Assembly (NCBI GenBank): GCA_018268715.1
Contig: JAFDVZ010000005.1
Coordinates: 124,001-188,000 of the forward strand
From: Acidobacteriota bacterium
GTDB lineage: Bacteria > Acidobacteriota > Terriglobia > Bryobacterales > Bryobacteraceae
Direction of reading: 5' to 3'
DNA length: 64,000 nucleotides
This document shows positions 1 through 8,108 of this stretch, in pieces (positions within the stretch are counted from its first letter, which is position 1; each line of letters opens with the position of its first letter). The notes below the pieces were generated by a model. The model did not search any database and was not told the origin of the DNA. It saw only the letters and a list, made by a program, of their open reading frames with translations. Both the position numbers and the translations under genes were made by a program.

Positions 1-384
1 CCCTAGTTCTCCGATGGGGGATGCCTGGCCGGCCTCGGTGAGCGCGAGCGACGACCAGGCGATCTCCTTGCCGGCGGCGCCGGCGTACACCTTCGCCCCA
101 AGGGCTCGGGCCATGAGTTGGGCGCCGAGGCAGACGCCGAGGGTGGGGAGGCCGGCGCGCAGGCGGGATTCGATGGCTTTCAGTTCGGGGATCAGGAACG
201 GGTAGAGATGCTCCTCATAGGCGCCGATGGGGCCTCCCATGATGACGAGCAGGTCCGAACCGGCGTCGATCGGGTCGACGCCGGCCTGAAGATAGTCGAT
301 GCGATAGCCTTCGGATTCGGCGGTGCGGGCGAAGGTCCCGAGGTCCTCAAAGGCTACATGGCGGATGGCGGTGAGCGATTTCAT
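1..384 (-). CDS. Glutamine amidotransferase class I family protein (C-terminus cut by window edge)
   Basis: The 128 visible codons start at ATG 384 and run off the window, so the C-terminal His-Glu part is not seen. The sequence has the class-I glutaminase pattern: an LLVIMGGPIGAYEE strand and loop, then GVCLGAQLMA, whose Cys is the nucleophile of the family's glutamine-hydrolysing triad. Stand-alone proteins of this type resemble the GuaA amidotransferase domain; the substrate cannot be told. Its ATG overlaps the stop of the upstream DUF2147 gene (ATGA), so the two are translationally coupled. Confidence 0.85.
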   Translation of the reverse strand, partial: MKSLTAIRHVAFEDLGTFARTAESEGYRIDYLQAGVDPIDAGSDLLVIMGGPIGAYEEHLYPFLIPELKAIESRLRAGLPTLGVCLGAQLMARALGAKVYAGAAGKEIAWSSLALTEAGQASPIGELG

Positions 385-818
385 TCAGTTTCCCGGGTCC
401 AGGTTTGCGAGCGGCCGATCAGGGAAAAGCCGATGAAGCCGCGGACGGCCAGCTTCTTTCCTCCGTCGGCCAGCGTGATCTTGCACTTGTAGATTTTGCC
501 GGTGTCGGGGTCGATGATGTCGCCGCCCGAGTACTCGTCGCCGTCCTTGCGGAGGTTGCGGATCACGACCAGGCCCACCATGGGCTGGCCCTTACGCTCG
601 TCCGGGCACTTGTCACAGGTCTTTTTGGCGTCCGGGCGCAAGGTTTTCTCCACCTTGCCGAAGATCTTTCCGTTATCCTCGTATATGCGAACCAGAGACT
701 TGGCTTGTCCCGTTTTGTCGTCCACGGTTTTCCACAAGCCGGTGGGGCCTGATTGTGCGTAAGCGCTTCCGGCCGCGAAGGCGGCCGCCACTACGCATAT
801 GACGATTCCTTTTCGCAT
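381..818 (-). CDS. DUF2147 family secreted protein
   Basis: A 145-residue protein with a classic signal peptide (MRKG, then a hydrophobic stretch ending AYAQ), so it is probably periplasmic. The rest matches the DUF2147 pattern: an N-terminal GLWKTVDDKTGQAKSLVRIYE, a pair of cysteines (CDKC) in the middle, and a YKCKITLADGGKKLAVRGFIG-type C-terminus. The family is common in Proteobacteria and Acidobacteria, has a small beta-barrel fold, and no established function. AAGGAG lies at good distance before the ATG. It is first in a two-gene operon with the amidotransferase and divergent from the PLP enzyme. Confidence 0.85.
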   Translation of the reverse strand: MRKGIVICVVAAAFAAGSAYAQSGPTGLWKTVDDKTGQAKSLVRIYEDNGKIFGKVEKTLRPDAKKTCDKCPDERKGQPMVGLVVIRNLRKDGDEYSGGDIIDPDTGKIYKCKITLADGGKKLAVRGFIGFSLIGRSQTWTRETE

Positions 819-868
819 TGTTTTCAGCTCCTTACCGCAGACTACCGGATCTTTTACTCTGTAGCGGT

Positions 869-897
869 TTCACAAGCAGTAACACATTTAATATACT
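869..897 (+). promoter_or_regulatory. Promoter of the PLP-dependent synthase gene
   Basis: TTCACA (869-874), 17-nt spacer, TATACT (892-897). This predicts transcription start near 904 and a leader of about 19 nt to ATG 923. It lies in the divergent gap shared with the DUF2147 gene. Confidence 0.55.
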
Positions 898-922
898 GAG
901 TCCACGCCAGAAAAGCGGTTCA

Positions 923-2206
923 ATGACAATCAAGAGCGGACGTGCGGACGAGACCCGGGTGTTCAGATCGACCTCGGGCGGCATCTTTAACGGTTTCTTC
1001 GCCAACGGGAAGAATCGCGTATACAAACGCGAGAGCCTGGTGGACGGGCGCGCGCGAAGGGTCTTCGACCTGATGGCGCAGGCCTGCGAACTGGGCGTTT
1101 ACCCGTACCAGATGGCGCTGCAAGGCCGCTCAGGTCCGAGGATTCAGGCCGAAGACCGGCAGATGCTGATGCTGTCGTCCTACGACTACCTGGGCCTGAT
1201 CGGCGACCCGCGTGTGGACGACGCGGCCATCGACGCCATACGCAAGTACGGCACCGGCACGGGCGGCGTCCGCATGCTGACCGGCACCACCGACCTGCAC
1301 CACGAGATGGAAGAGGAACTGGCGGCGTTCAAGGGGACGGCCGAGGCCATCACCTTCAGTTCCGGCTACCTGGCGAACCTGGCCGTCGTGGCCGCGCTGC
1401 TTACGCCGCAGGACCGCGTCATCCTGGACACGCTTTCGCACCGGAGCCTGGTGGACGCCTGCCGGCTGAGCGGCGTGCAGATACAGCGATTCCAGCACAA
1501 CGACCCCGATTCGCTGCGGCACGAACTGAAATCGAACACGACGGCGATGCGCACGCTGATCATCAGCGACGGCGTGTTCTCAATGGACGGCGACATCTGC
1601 ATCCTGCCCGAACTGGTGGCGATCAAGAAAGAGTTCGGCTGCTACCTGATGATCGACGAGTCCCACTCCACGGGCGTGCTGGGCAAGCATGGCCGGGGCA
1701 CGGATGAACATTTCGGCGTGGATCCGAAGGACGTGGACATCTGGACCGGGTCGCTGGCCAAGGGAATTCCTTCCAACGGCGGATTCGCCTGCGTATCGCA
1801 GGAACTCGGCATCTATCTGCAACACGCGGCGGCCCCATTCATCTTCTCCGCCGCGCTGTGCCCTTCGGCGGTGGCGGCGGTGCGGGCGACCATCGCGATC
1901 CTGCTCGAGGAGCCGGAGCGAGTGGCGCGGTTGAGCGAGAACGCGAAGTTCCTGCGGGACGGGCTGAGGGAGCTCGGCTATGAGCTGGGCAATTCGAAGA
2001 CGCCGATCATTCCGGTGATTCTGAGGGAAGAAGCGACGGCGGCGTTGTTTGCCGGCGCGCTGCGCGACCGCGGAATCATGGTGACGCCGGTGATGTTCCC
2101 GGCCGTGGCGATGGGCTCCGCGCGACTGCGATTGTGCGTGACGGCCGCGCATACGCGGGAGAACCTGGAATTCGCGCTGGGCGTGTTCAAGGAACTGAAA
2201 CACTGA
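923..2206 (+). CDS. PLP-dependent alpha-oxoamine synthase (AONS/KBL/SPT-like aminotransferase class I/II)
   Basis: A 427-residue fold-type I PLP enzyme. Visible family marks are SSYDYLGL near the N-terminus, GTGTGGVRMLTGTTDLHHEMEEELAAF, the cofactor-contacting IDESHSTGVLGKHGRG (Asp and His), and TGSLAKGIPSNGGF, where the Lys should form the internal aldimine. The alpha-oxoamine synthases condense an amino acid with an acyl-CoA (8-amino-7-oxononanoate, 2-amino-3-ketobutyrate or 3-ketosphinganine synthesis). No bio or tdh neighbours are present, so the substrate is open; a sphingolipid-type role is possible. ATG 923 was chosen because the longer frame to 818 runs through the promoter. Confidence 0.85.
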   Translation: MTIKSGRADETRVFRSTSGGIFNGFFANGKNRVYKRESLVDGRARRVFDLMAQACELGVYPYQMALQGRSGPRIQAEDRQMLMLSSYDYLGLIGDPRVDDAAIDAIRKYGTGTGGVRMLTGTTDLHHEMEEELAAFKGTAEAITFSSGYLANLAVVAALLTPQDRVILDTLSHRSLVDACRLSGVQIQRFQHNDPDSLRHELKSNTTAMRTLIISDGVFSMDGDICILPELVAIKKEFGCYLMIDESHSTGVLGKHGRGTDEHFGVDPKDVDIWTGSLAKGIPSNGGFACVSQELGIYLQHAAAPFIFSAALCPSAVAAVRATIAILLEEPERVARLSENAKFLRDGLRELGYELGNSKTPIIPVILREEATAALFAGALRDRGIMVTPVMFPAVAMGSARLRLCVTAAHTRENLEFALGVFKELKH

Positions 2207-2266
2207 TCCGCCTCTTCCCCTGGCCTTCGTAATGGGGGATAATAGCCTGCCTGGGAGGATCCCGGC

Positions 2267-3250
2267 ATGAATGTCCAAAGAGGCATGCGCGGCGAGTCTG
2301 TCGCCAAGATCCAGCAGAAGCTGAAGGACCTCGGGCTGTACACAAGCACGGTGGATTCCGCGTTTGGCGGCGGCACGGAGGGTTCGGTCAAGTCGTTTCA
2401 ACTGAAGCAGGACCTGAAGCCCACGGGGATTGTGGACGCGGCCACGTGGGGAAAGCTGTTTCCCGGCACGTCCCCTCCGCCATCGCCGCTTGAGAATGCG
2501 ACGCTGGGGGAGAAGTGCTTCGCGTTGACGGGCGCTTTCGAAACCGGCGTGCAACCGCCGGACTCCTTCAGCCGGGTGTCCGGCAATTTCGACGGGCAGG
2601 GCATCAGTTTCGGCATCCTACAGTGGAATATCGGACAGAAGACCCTGCAACCGTTGCTGGCGCAGATGGTGAGCGAGCACGAGGATGTGTGCAAGGCGAT
2701 CTTTCACGAGCATCTGGACACCATCCGGGCCATTGGCGGGGAGGATCACGACGAACAGTTGAAGTTTGTCTGTTCGGCCTCCATGCAGACGCCGAATTGC
2801 CAGGTGATTGAGCCGTGGTTGGGGATGCTGTCGGCGCTGGGTCGCACGCCGGAGTGCCGCGCGATACAGTCCGGTAAGGCCGCGGCGCTGGCCAAGAACG
2901 CCATGGCGGCGTGCGGCGAGTACGGGTTGACCAGCGAGCGAGCGGTGGCGCTGATGTACGACGTGCAGAACCAGAGCCCCATCCGGCAGTTGGTGAAGAC
3001 GCAGATTCTGGCGGATTTTCAAGCCATAACGGCGACGGATCCGATGGAGATTGAAGTCGCCAGGATGCGGATTGTGGCTAATCGGGTGGCGATGTCGGCG
3101 CTGCCTCGGTGGATTGACGACGTGCGCGTGAGGAAGATGACGATCGCCGAGGGGCAGGGCGTTGTGCACGGGATTCCGTACGATTTGGAGAACGTGTATT
3201 GTTTGACGCTGGCGCCCTTCGCGAAGTCGAACGCGGCGACGGCTGACTGA
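2267..3250 (+). CDS. Peptidoglycan-binding domain protein with a lysozyme/chitosanase-like domain
   Basis: 327 residues without a signal peptide. Residues 1-68 form a PG_binding_1 domain (MRGESVAKIQQKLKDLGLY through FQLKQDLKPTGIVDAATWGKLFPG). The rest contains LTGAFETG followed by SGNFDGQGISFGILQWNIGQKTL, which resembles the Glu/Asp catalytic region of GH46 chitosanases and other lysozyme-superfamily glycosidases. Catalytic assignment is inference. A strong GGGAGGA ribosome site precedes ATG 2267. The neighbours give no further clue. The missing export signal is odd for a wall enzyme. Confidence 0.7.
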   Translation: MNVQRGMRGESVAKIQQKLKDLGLYTSTVDSAFGGGTEGSVKSFQLKQDLKPTGIVDAATWGKLFPGTSPPPSPLENATLGEKCFALTGAFETGVQPPDSFSRVSGNFDGQGISFGILQWNIGQKTLQPLLAQMVSEHEDVCKAIFHEHLDTIRAIGGEDHDEQLKFVCSASMQTPNCQVIEPWLGMLSALGRTPECRAIQSGKAAALAKNAMAACGEYGLTSERAVALMYDVQNQSPIRQLVKTQILADFQAITATDPMEIEVARMRIVANRVAMSALPRWIDDVRVRKMTIAEGQGVVHGIPYDLENVYCLTLAPFAKSNAATAD

Positions 3251-3443
3251 GGGTCGCGGCGGGCCGAGGGAGTTAGCGCTGCGATGGCGACTGTGTTATC
3301 CGATGCCGGATGGCCAAGTGAAGGCGGCTCAGAGTCTCCGAGCAGTGCGCAGCCGGACTACTTCAGCGTACAGGCGTATTGAACCGGTTTGTGGCTCACC
3401 GCGGAATAGAAGCTCCGGTTGGCTATTTTGCGAAAATCGAGGC

Positions 3444-3653
3444 GTGCAGAAATACGCGGTTGTCATCCACAAAGACCCAGAAGGCGGCTTTTGGGCGGAA
3501 GTCCCAGCGCTCCCTGGCTGTTATTCCCAGGGGGAGAGCGTGGATGAACTCAAACACAACATCCGCGAAGCCATTACCGGGGCACTGGAAGTCTTGAGAG
3601 AACAGGGGCGGGAGCCGGATTCGAACATTCAGATCCTGGATGTGGCGGTTTGA
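3444..3653 (+). CDS. HicB-like antitoxin family protein (orphan)
   Basis: About 69 residues in the HicB/UPF0150 partial RNase-H fold: YAVVIHKDPEGGFWAEVPALPGCYSQGESVDELKHNIREAITGALEVLREQG. In hicAB pairs this protein neutralises the HicA mRNA interferase. No HicA-like frame (about 60 residues with a conserved His) is visible on either side, and the C-terminal DNA-binding helix seen in longer HicB proteins is absent. It may be a solitary remnant or regulator. GTG 3444 was chosen because the family begins with this beta-strand; upstream in-frame sequence is low quality and lacks family similarity. Confidence 0.75.
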   Translation: MQKYAVVIHKDPEGGFWAEVPALPGCYSQGESVDELKHNIREAITGALEVLREQGREPDSNIQILDVAV

Positions 3654-3724
3654 AATCAGTCACCGGGCGTTAGACGTGCGAGTGTTCAATTTCGAAACTC
3701 GCCCGGAGATGGCGGAGGGACGGG

Positions 3725-4393
3725 TCATGGCTTTCTATCAGGCCCTTGTCCTGAAGGGCGCGATTGGTGGCCGAAGATAGGGTCGAAGATCATATTGTTG
3801 GTGACTTGCAGCCCAACCAGCAGGACAAATCCAAGGGCCGCGCCCTGCAGGCACTTCCAGAGAAGAGGACGCCCGGGCCGGGCGCCGGATTTCCAAAGCC
3901 AGGCCAACGAGATTGCGATCAAGGCGGTCAGAAAGAACCAATCAAGGGCATGGCCGGAATAGCTGAGCCCCAACGCAGCCTGGGCTTCCTGGAATTCGGT
4001 CGCATCATGGCCACGGCCCTCAACCAAGAAGCGCACAACGTAAGCCAAGGGGACCATCAAAGTTCCGGCTAGAATCGCGGAAGCCCGGGCCGCCCGCGAT
4101 CTGACGTAGAGCCACAAAGCGGCCAGGGAGGCCAGAACCGTGGCGAGGATTCCTCCCAACGAGATAACCCGTTGAACCGGATCGGTCACCGCGGCCAGGA
4201 TGTACTCTTTGGCGGGCGTAGGAACGGCCGGATAGCCGTGCGCCCAGGCGGGGATGCAATGGCCCAACTCATGCAAGTAGGCCGAGCCGATGGCGCTGAC
4301 GGCAAAGACGAGCCAAAGCCTCGACTGCGCGCTTCGCGATATGGACGACACGGCTGGGCGCTCAGCCGCGCGTCCGGGGAACGTCCGAGTCAT
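3725..4393 (-). CDS. Membrane protein with HELGH zinc-metallopeptidase motif (M50-like)
   Basis: 222 residues. A first hydrophobic segment (about 25-40) leads directly into HELGH (41-45), the HExxH zinc ligand pattern used by site-2-protease-type (M50) intramembrane peptidases. Further membrane segments lie near 75-95, 105-120, 150-166 and 185-200. A later Asp or His completing the zinc site is not certain; GRGHDATEF is one candidate region. It is shorter than most M50 proteases and could be a pseudo-protease. It stands alone, facing the HicB gene. Confidence 0.55.
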   Translation of the reverse strand: MTRTFPGRAAERPAVSSISRSAQSRLWLVFAVSAIGSAYLHELGHCIPAWAHGYPAVPTPAKEYILAAVTDPVQRVISLGGILATVLASLAALWLYVRSRAARASAILAGTLMVPLAYVVRFLVEGRGHDATEFQEAQAALGLSYSGHALDWFFLTALIAISLAWLWKSGARPGRPLLWKCLQGAALGFVLLVGLQVTNNMIFDPIFGHQSRPSGQGPDRKP

Positions 4394-4611
4394 GATTCAG
4401 TTTCCACTAACGAGACGTCGCGCGAACGGACTGCGCCGCTGGCGCACATCCTGCACTACGAGGCGGCGGGGCTGTAAAGTTCCGTCTTTCGGAGGCCAGT
4501 TCCCATCAGTATTAAGGGCCGCCGTGCCCCACCGGAGCGGTGCGGGACCTTGCCGTGGCGGTAGAATAGAAGATAAGTGCATCAACTCAGAGAGGCGAGG
4601 CGACGCTCGCT

Positions 4612-6285
4612 GTGAGTTCTTTTAGCGTCGCGTTGCGTGACTTCACGCCGAAGTCGATCCTCTGCCTGCGGGATTACAACAGGAATCTGTTCCTCCATGA
4701 CTTGACCGCTGGTGTGACGGTGGGCCTGGTGGCGTTGCCGCTGGCGATGGCGTTCTCCATCGCGTCCGGGCTTCAGCCGGAAGCCGGCTTGTATTGCGCC
4801 GTGGTGGCGGGGTTCATCATCTCCGCGCTGGGCGGGTCTCGATGCCAGATCGGCGGACCCACGGGCGCGTTTGTCGTGGTGGTGTCGAGCATCGTCGCTA
4901 AGTATGGCGTCGACGGCCTGTTCATGTGCACCCTGCTGGCGGGTGTGTTTCTGATCGCCCTGGGCGTGAGCCGCATGGGTACGGTGATTCAATTCATACC
5001 GCGGCCGGTGGTGATCGGGTTCACCAACGGCATCGCCGTGCTGATTGCGAGCACTCAGATCAAGGATTTCTTCGGCCTGCCGATCGATAACGTTCCCAGC
5101 GAATTTCTGCATCGCATGGAAGTGCTGGTCTGGCACGCCAGGTCGTTCAATCCGATGGCGACGGCGCTGGCGGCCGGTTCGCTCGCCTTCATCATCGTGG
5201 TGCGCCGCATCAATAACCGCATTCCGGCGACCGTGATCGCGATGGTGGGCGCCACGGCGCTGGCGTGGACGCTCGGCCTGCCCGCCGAGACGATTCAGAA
5301 CCGCTTCGGAGGGATTCCTAGCGGCCTGCCAGGGCTGCAGATCCCATCGTTCCGGCCGGAGTTGATCCTGCGCCTGCTGTCGCCCGCGATTACGGTGGCG
5401 CTGCTGGGGGCGATCGAATCCCTGCTGTCGGCGGTGGTGGCGGACCGCATGACCGGCGACCGCCATAATCCGAACGTCGAACTGGTTGGCCAGGGCGTGG
5501 CGAATATCCTGTCGCCCATGTTCGGCGGGTTGCCGGCGACCGGCGCCATCGCCCGCACGGCGACCAATATACGCTCCGGCGGCAAGACGCCCGTGGCCGG
5601 CATGATCCACGCCTTCACGCTGCTGATGGTGCTGCTGTTTCTTGCTCCCTACGCGAAACATATTCCGCTCAGCGTGTTAGCGGCGATTTTGATGACTGTC
5701 GCCTATAATATGGGCGAGTGGCAGGAGATTCCCGAGATCGTCAAGTTAGGCTGGTCGAGCGCCATTGTGTGGTTCGCCACCTTCGCGTTGACCGTGCTGG
5801 CCGACCTGACCGTGGCCGTAGAGGCCGGCATGGTGCTGGCCGTGCTGCTGTTTATCCGGCATGTGACCCAGACCACGACGGTGACTCGCGTCACACGGGC
5901 CGAGATCGAGTCGGGACGGAAGCATAGCCTTCAGTTGAACGATGTGCCCGAGGGAGTGGCGATCTATCGCATCCACGGCCCTTTCCTGTTTGGAGCGACG
6001 GAAAAACTGGTGCTCATCGAGGAAGAGTTGAATAAGCTGCCCAGCGTGGTGATCCTGCGGTTGCGGAACATGACGGCTATCGATTCGACCGGTTTGCACG
6101 CGCTGGCGACGCTCGCGGACAAGATCCGGGCGAGCGGGCGGCAGGTGATCCTGTGCGGCATGCGCGCGCAACCGCGGCGGCTGTTGACGATGGCGGAGTT
6201 TCACGAACACGTGCAGCCGGAGAATCTGTGCCGCAACGTGCGCGATGCGCTGGGCCGGGCGCGGGAGATTCTGAGCGCGGCGTAG
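4612..6285 (+). CDS. SulP (SLC26) family anion transporter with STAS domain
   Basis: 557 residues. The N-terminal two thirds are a 12-14-segment transporter: LTAGVTVGLVALPLAMAFSIASGLQPEAGLY is the SulP signature, followed by CQIGGPTGAFVVVV and the SLLSAVVADRMTGDRHNPNVELVGQGVANILSPMFGGLPATGAIARTATN region. From about residue 445 a STAS domain follows (VAIYRIHGPFLFGATEKL, VVILRLRNMTAIDSTGLHAL). SulP proteins carry sulfate, bicarbonate or dicarboxylates; the substrate is not readable here. There is no adjacent carbonic anhydrase or sulfur gene. The start is GTG 4612, preceded by a purine-rich GAGAGGCGAGG. Confidence 0.92.
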   Translation: MSSFSVALRDFTPKSILCLRDYNRNLFLHDLTAGVTVGLVALPLAMAFSIASGLQPEAGLYCAVVAGFIISALGGSRCQIGGPTGAFVVVVSSIVAKYGVDGLFMCTLLAGVFLIALGVSRMGTVIQFIPRPVVIGFTNGIAVLIASTQIKDFFGLPIDNVPSEFLHRMEVLVWHARSFNPMATALAAGSLAFIIVVRRINNRIPATVIAMVGATALAWTLGLPAETIQNRFGGIPSGLPGLQIPSFRPELILRLLSPAITVALLGAIESLLSAVVADRMTGDRHNPNVELVGQGVANILSPMFGGLPATGAIARTATNIRSGGKTPVAGMIHAFTLLMVLLFLAPYAKHIPLSVLAAILMTVAYNMGEWQEIPEIVKLGWSSAIVWFATFALTVLADLTVAVEAGMVLAVLLFIRHVTQTTTVTRVTRAEIESGRKHSLQLNDVPEGVAIYRIHGPFLFGATEKLVLIEEELNKLPSVVILRLRNMTAIDSTGLHALATLADKIRASGRQVILCGMRAQPRRLLTMAEFHEHVQPENLCRNVRDALGRAREILSAA

Positions 6286-6292
6286 GCGGACG

Positions 6293-6706
6293 TTAGCCGG
6301 CGCGGCGGGGCTTGGGCTTCTTCCTGGCCAGGAGATTGAACGCCGCCGCGGCGCGGATCAGCGTCTTCAGCGCCTGCTCGTCGATCTGCTCGCCTTCGTG
6401 GATGTCGATGGCGCGACGTACGTTCCCTTCCAGGCTCGAGTTGAAGAGATGTGTGGGGTCTTCGAGCGACGCGCCCTTGGCGAAGGTCAACTTCACCACC
6501 TTCTTATAGCTTTCGCCGGTGCAGATGATGCCGCCGTGGGACCAGACCGGCGTGCCCATCCACTTCCACTCTTCCACCACTTCCGGGTCCGCTTCGTGGA
6601 TCAACCGGCGCACTTTGGCGAGCGTTTCGCCGCGCCAATCGGCGAGGTCCCGAATCCTCCGATCGATCAAGGCGGAGGCGGATTCCTTGGAAACAGGGTC
6701 GTTCAT
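6293..6706 (-). CDS. DUF1801 domain-containing protein (YdhG-like)
   Basis: 137 residues with the DUF1801 core: IRDLADWRGETLAKVRRLIHEADPEVVEEWKWMGTPVWSHGGIICTGESYKKVVKLTFAKGASLEDPTHLFNSSLEG. The family has an iron-chaperone-like alpha/beta fold and no proven activity. It is the last gene of the operon arsR-SRPBCC-DoxX-DUF1801. Its ATG overlaps the DoxX stop as ATGA, which fixes the start at 6706; the longer open frame upstream only reads through the DoxX gene. Confidence 0.85.
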   Translation of the reverse strand: MNDPVSKESASALIDRRIRDLADWRGETLAKVRRLIHEADPEVVEEWKWMGTPVWSHGGIICTGESYKKVVKLTFAKGASLEDPTHLFNSSLEGNVRRAIDIHEGEQIDEQALKTLIRAAAAFNLLARKKPKPRRAG

Positions 6707-7098
6707 GCGATGCTCCTTTCGGTGGGCCGCGTGGGCAGGCGGCGCCAGAGTGCGTAGGAGAGTCCCCAAAGGACTCCGGTTGCGGCCGCCCATCCCCATG
6801 CCTGGGGTCCGTCGCCGACGGCGAGGTGCGCGATGAGGGCGGAGGCCAGGTTGATGGCGAATCCGGCGTAGGCCCACTCCTTGAGACGCCGGGGCGCGGG
6901 AGCGAGCAATAGCGCCACGCCGATTAATTTGGCGCACGAGAGTTCGATGCGAAAGTAGGCGGGGAAGCCGAGATGGATGAATGCTTCCGCCACCTGGGGC
7001 AGGCGCAGTTGGGCGTAGGCGGTGAACGTCATCTGAAGACAGAACAGGACGGTGACGGCCCAATACGCCGCTTTCACGCCCTTGAGACGGGTTTCCAT
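6703..7098 (-). CDS. DoxX family membrane protein
   Basis: 131 residues with four predicted membrane helices (AAYWAVTVLFCLQMTFTAYAQ; YFRIELSCAKLIGVALLLAPA; WAYAGFAINLASALIAHLAVG; WGWAAATGVLWGLSYALW), the size and pattern of DoxX-like proteins that often travel with SRPBCC and ArsR genes. The role is probably membrane-associated redox or stress related, but this is not demonstrated for the family as a whole. ATG 7098 lies just after the SRPBCC stop, so the genes are co-transcribed. Confidence 0.8.
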   Translation of the reverse strand: METRLKGVKAAYWAVTVLFCLQMTFTAYAQLRLPQVAEAFIHLGFPAYFRIELSCAKLIGVALLLAPAPRRLKEWAYAGFAINLASALIAHLAVGDGPQAWGWAAATGVLWGLSYALWRRLPTRPTERSIA

Positions 7099-7115
7099 GG
7101 CGCTCCTGTTTCCGG

Positions 7116-7679
7116 TTAGCTTTTCGCGCCGCCTGGAGGCGGCCAAGTGGGGACTTCGACGCCGAGTTGGGCCCCGTACTCGGAGCAGAGACGGCTCCAT
7201 CCGCCGAATTTCGCGGCGTCCGGGCCGACCAGGCGTCCGATCGGGGCGCCGGCCAGGAGATGGTCGAGCACGTCGAAGCAAATGTGCCAGCCGGCGGCGC
7301 CCCAGGAGATGAAGCGGCGGGGGATGTTGTGCCAGAGCTTGAGACGCGTGCCTGTTTCGAGAGGCTCGAGTTCCCAACGGAGGTCGCCGCCGCCCCAGTT
7401 GTATTCGAGAAGGCGCGGGGGATCGGCGCGTTTCACGGTGGTTTCCGAGACGAGCGGCTGCGGCGTTCCGGCGGTGGTGAGATGCACGGGTCCGGCGACG
7501 GCCATGCTGCGATCGGCGTCAAACGGGGCCCATTCGCGCAGGAGCGTGGGATCTGTCAACGCCTGCCATACACGCTCGGGCGGGTGGCGCAGGTCGCGCA
7601 CGAGTACGAGCGTCCATTTCTCGCCGTCCTTTTCAATCCCGGCGCCTTGGGCGGGACCCGGTTGGTAGGGCTCACGCAT
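7116..7679 (-). CDS. SRPBCC / AHSA1-type START-like domain protein
   Basis: 187 residues of the AHSA1 (activator of Hsp90 ATPase-like) SRPBCC family: LVLVRDLRHPPERVWQALTDPTLLREWAPFDADR, then LLEYNWGGGDLRWELEPLETGTRLKLWHNI and a long C-terminal helix. These helix-grip folds bind hydrophobic ligands; the ligand is unknown. Second gene of an operon headed by an ArsR repressor, a very common pairing in soil bacteria where the repressor controls the SRPBCC protein. Confidence 0.88.
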   Translation of the reverse strand: MREPYQPGPAQGAGIEKDGEKWTLVLVRDLRHPPERVWQALTDPTLLREWAPFDADRSMAVAGPVHLTTAGTPQPLVSETTVKRADPPRLLEYNWGGGDLRWELEPLETGTRLKLWHNIPRRFISWGAAGWHICFDVLDHLLAGAPIGRLVGPDAAKFGGWSRLCSEYGAQLGVEVPTWPPPGGAKS

Positions 7680-7701
7680 GGGGGTTCTCCTTGCCTGGGT
7701 T

Positions 7702-8043
7702 CTAGTGCCTGCGGGGTTTCACTTTGGTCCGCGATCGTTGCTCCATGTCATCGAGGCAGCGTTCGAGCGCGTCGACGTGGGCGGACCAGAACCGGCGGAA
7801 CGGATCGAGCCAGGCGTCGACTTCCTGGAGGGGCTCGGGCCGGAGGCGGTAGAGGCGGCGCTGGGCGTCGACCCTGGATTCGACGAAGCCGGCTTCACGC
7901 AGAACGCGCAGGTGCTTGGATACGGTGGGCTGCGGCATGCCGAGTTGACGCTCGATGTCGCCCACCGATTGCTGTGAGTTGGCGAGCAGGCTCAATATTG
8001 CGCGGCGGTTCGGCTCCGCGATGACTTCGAAGACAGAGTCCAC
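7702..8043 (-). CDS. ArsR/SmtB family winged-helix transcriptional repressor
   Basis: 113 residues: DSVFEVIAEPNRRAILSLLANSQQSVGDIERQLGMPQPTVSKHLRVLREAGFVESRVDAQRRLYRLRPEPLQEVDAWLDPFRRFW. The helix-turn-helix is the GMPQPTVSKHLRVLREAG segment. No metal-binding ELCVCDL cysteines are present, so it belongs to the non-metal ArsR subgroup coupled to SRPBCC genes. The start is GTG 8043: the frame stays open to a TTG at 8079, but that TTG is the first half of the -35 box, so the extra 12 codons cannot be transcribed from this promoter. The mRNA is probably leaderless. Confidence 0.9.
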   Translation of the reverse strand: MDSVFEVIAEPNRRAILSLLANSQQSVGDIERQLGMPQPTVSKHLRVLREAGFVESRVDAQRRLYRLRPEPLQEVDAWLDPFRRFWSAHVDALERCLDDMEQRSRTKVKPRRH

Positions 8044-8049
8044 GTTCTT

Positions 8050-8079
8050 AGTATACGCCGATAGGCATATACTTGTCAA
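8050..8079 (-). promoter_or_regulatory. arsR promoter with overlapping operator
   Basis: Read on the minus strand: TTGACA (8079-8074), 18-nt spacer, TATACT (8055-8050), then 6 nt to GTG 8043. An inverted repeat, GTATACGCC (8051-8059) and GGCATATAC (8064-8072) with a 4-nt centre, covers the spacer and the -10 box. It matches the expected placement of an ArsR autorepression operator. Confidence 0.8.
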
Positions 8080-8108
8080 GGTATATTCGGTTCGTGACGG
8101 CGGACGGT

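Noticed and set aside
818-922. Upstream in-frame extension of the PLP enzyme
   Set aside because: It runs through the promoter hexamers and lacks family similarity; ATG 923 is preferred.
4582-5661. Long open frame antisense to the SulP gene (359 codons)
   Set aside because: Composition-driven shadow of a GC-rich gene: His/Arg/Gln-rich, no domain; the plus-strand frame has clear family motifs.
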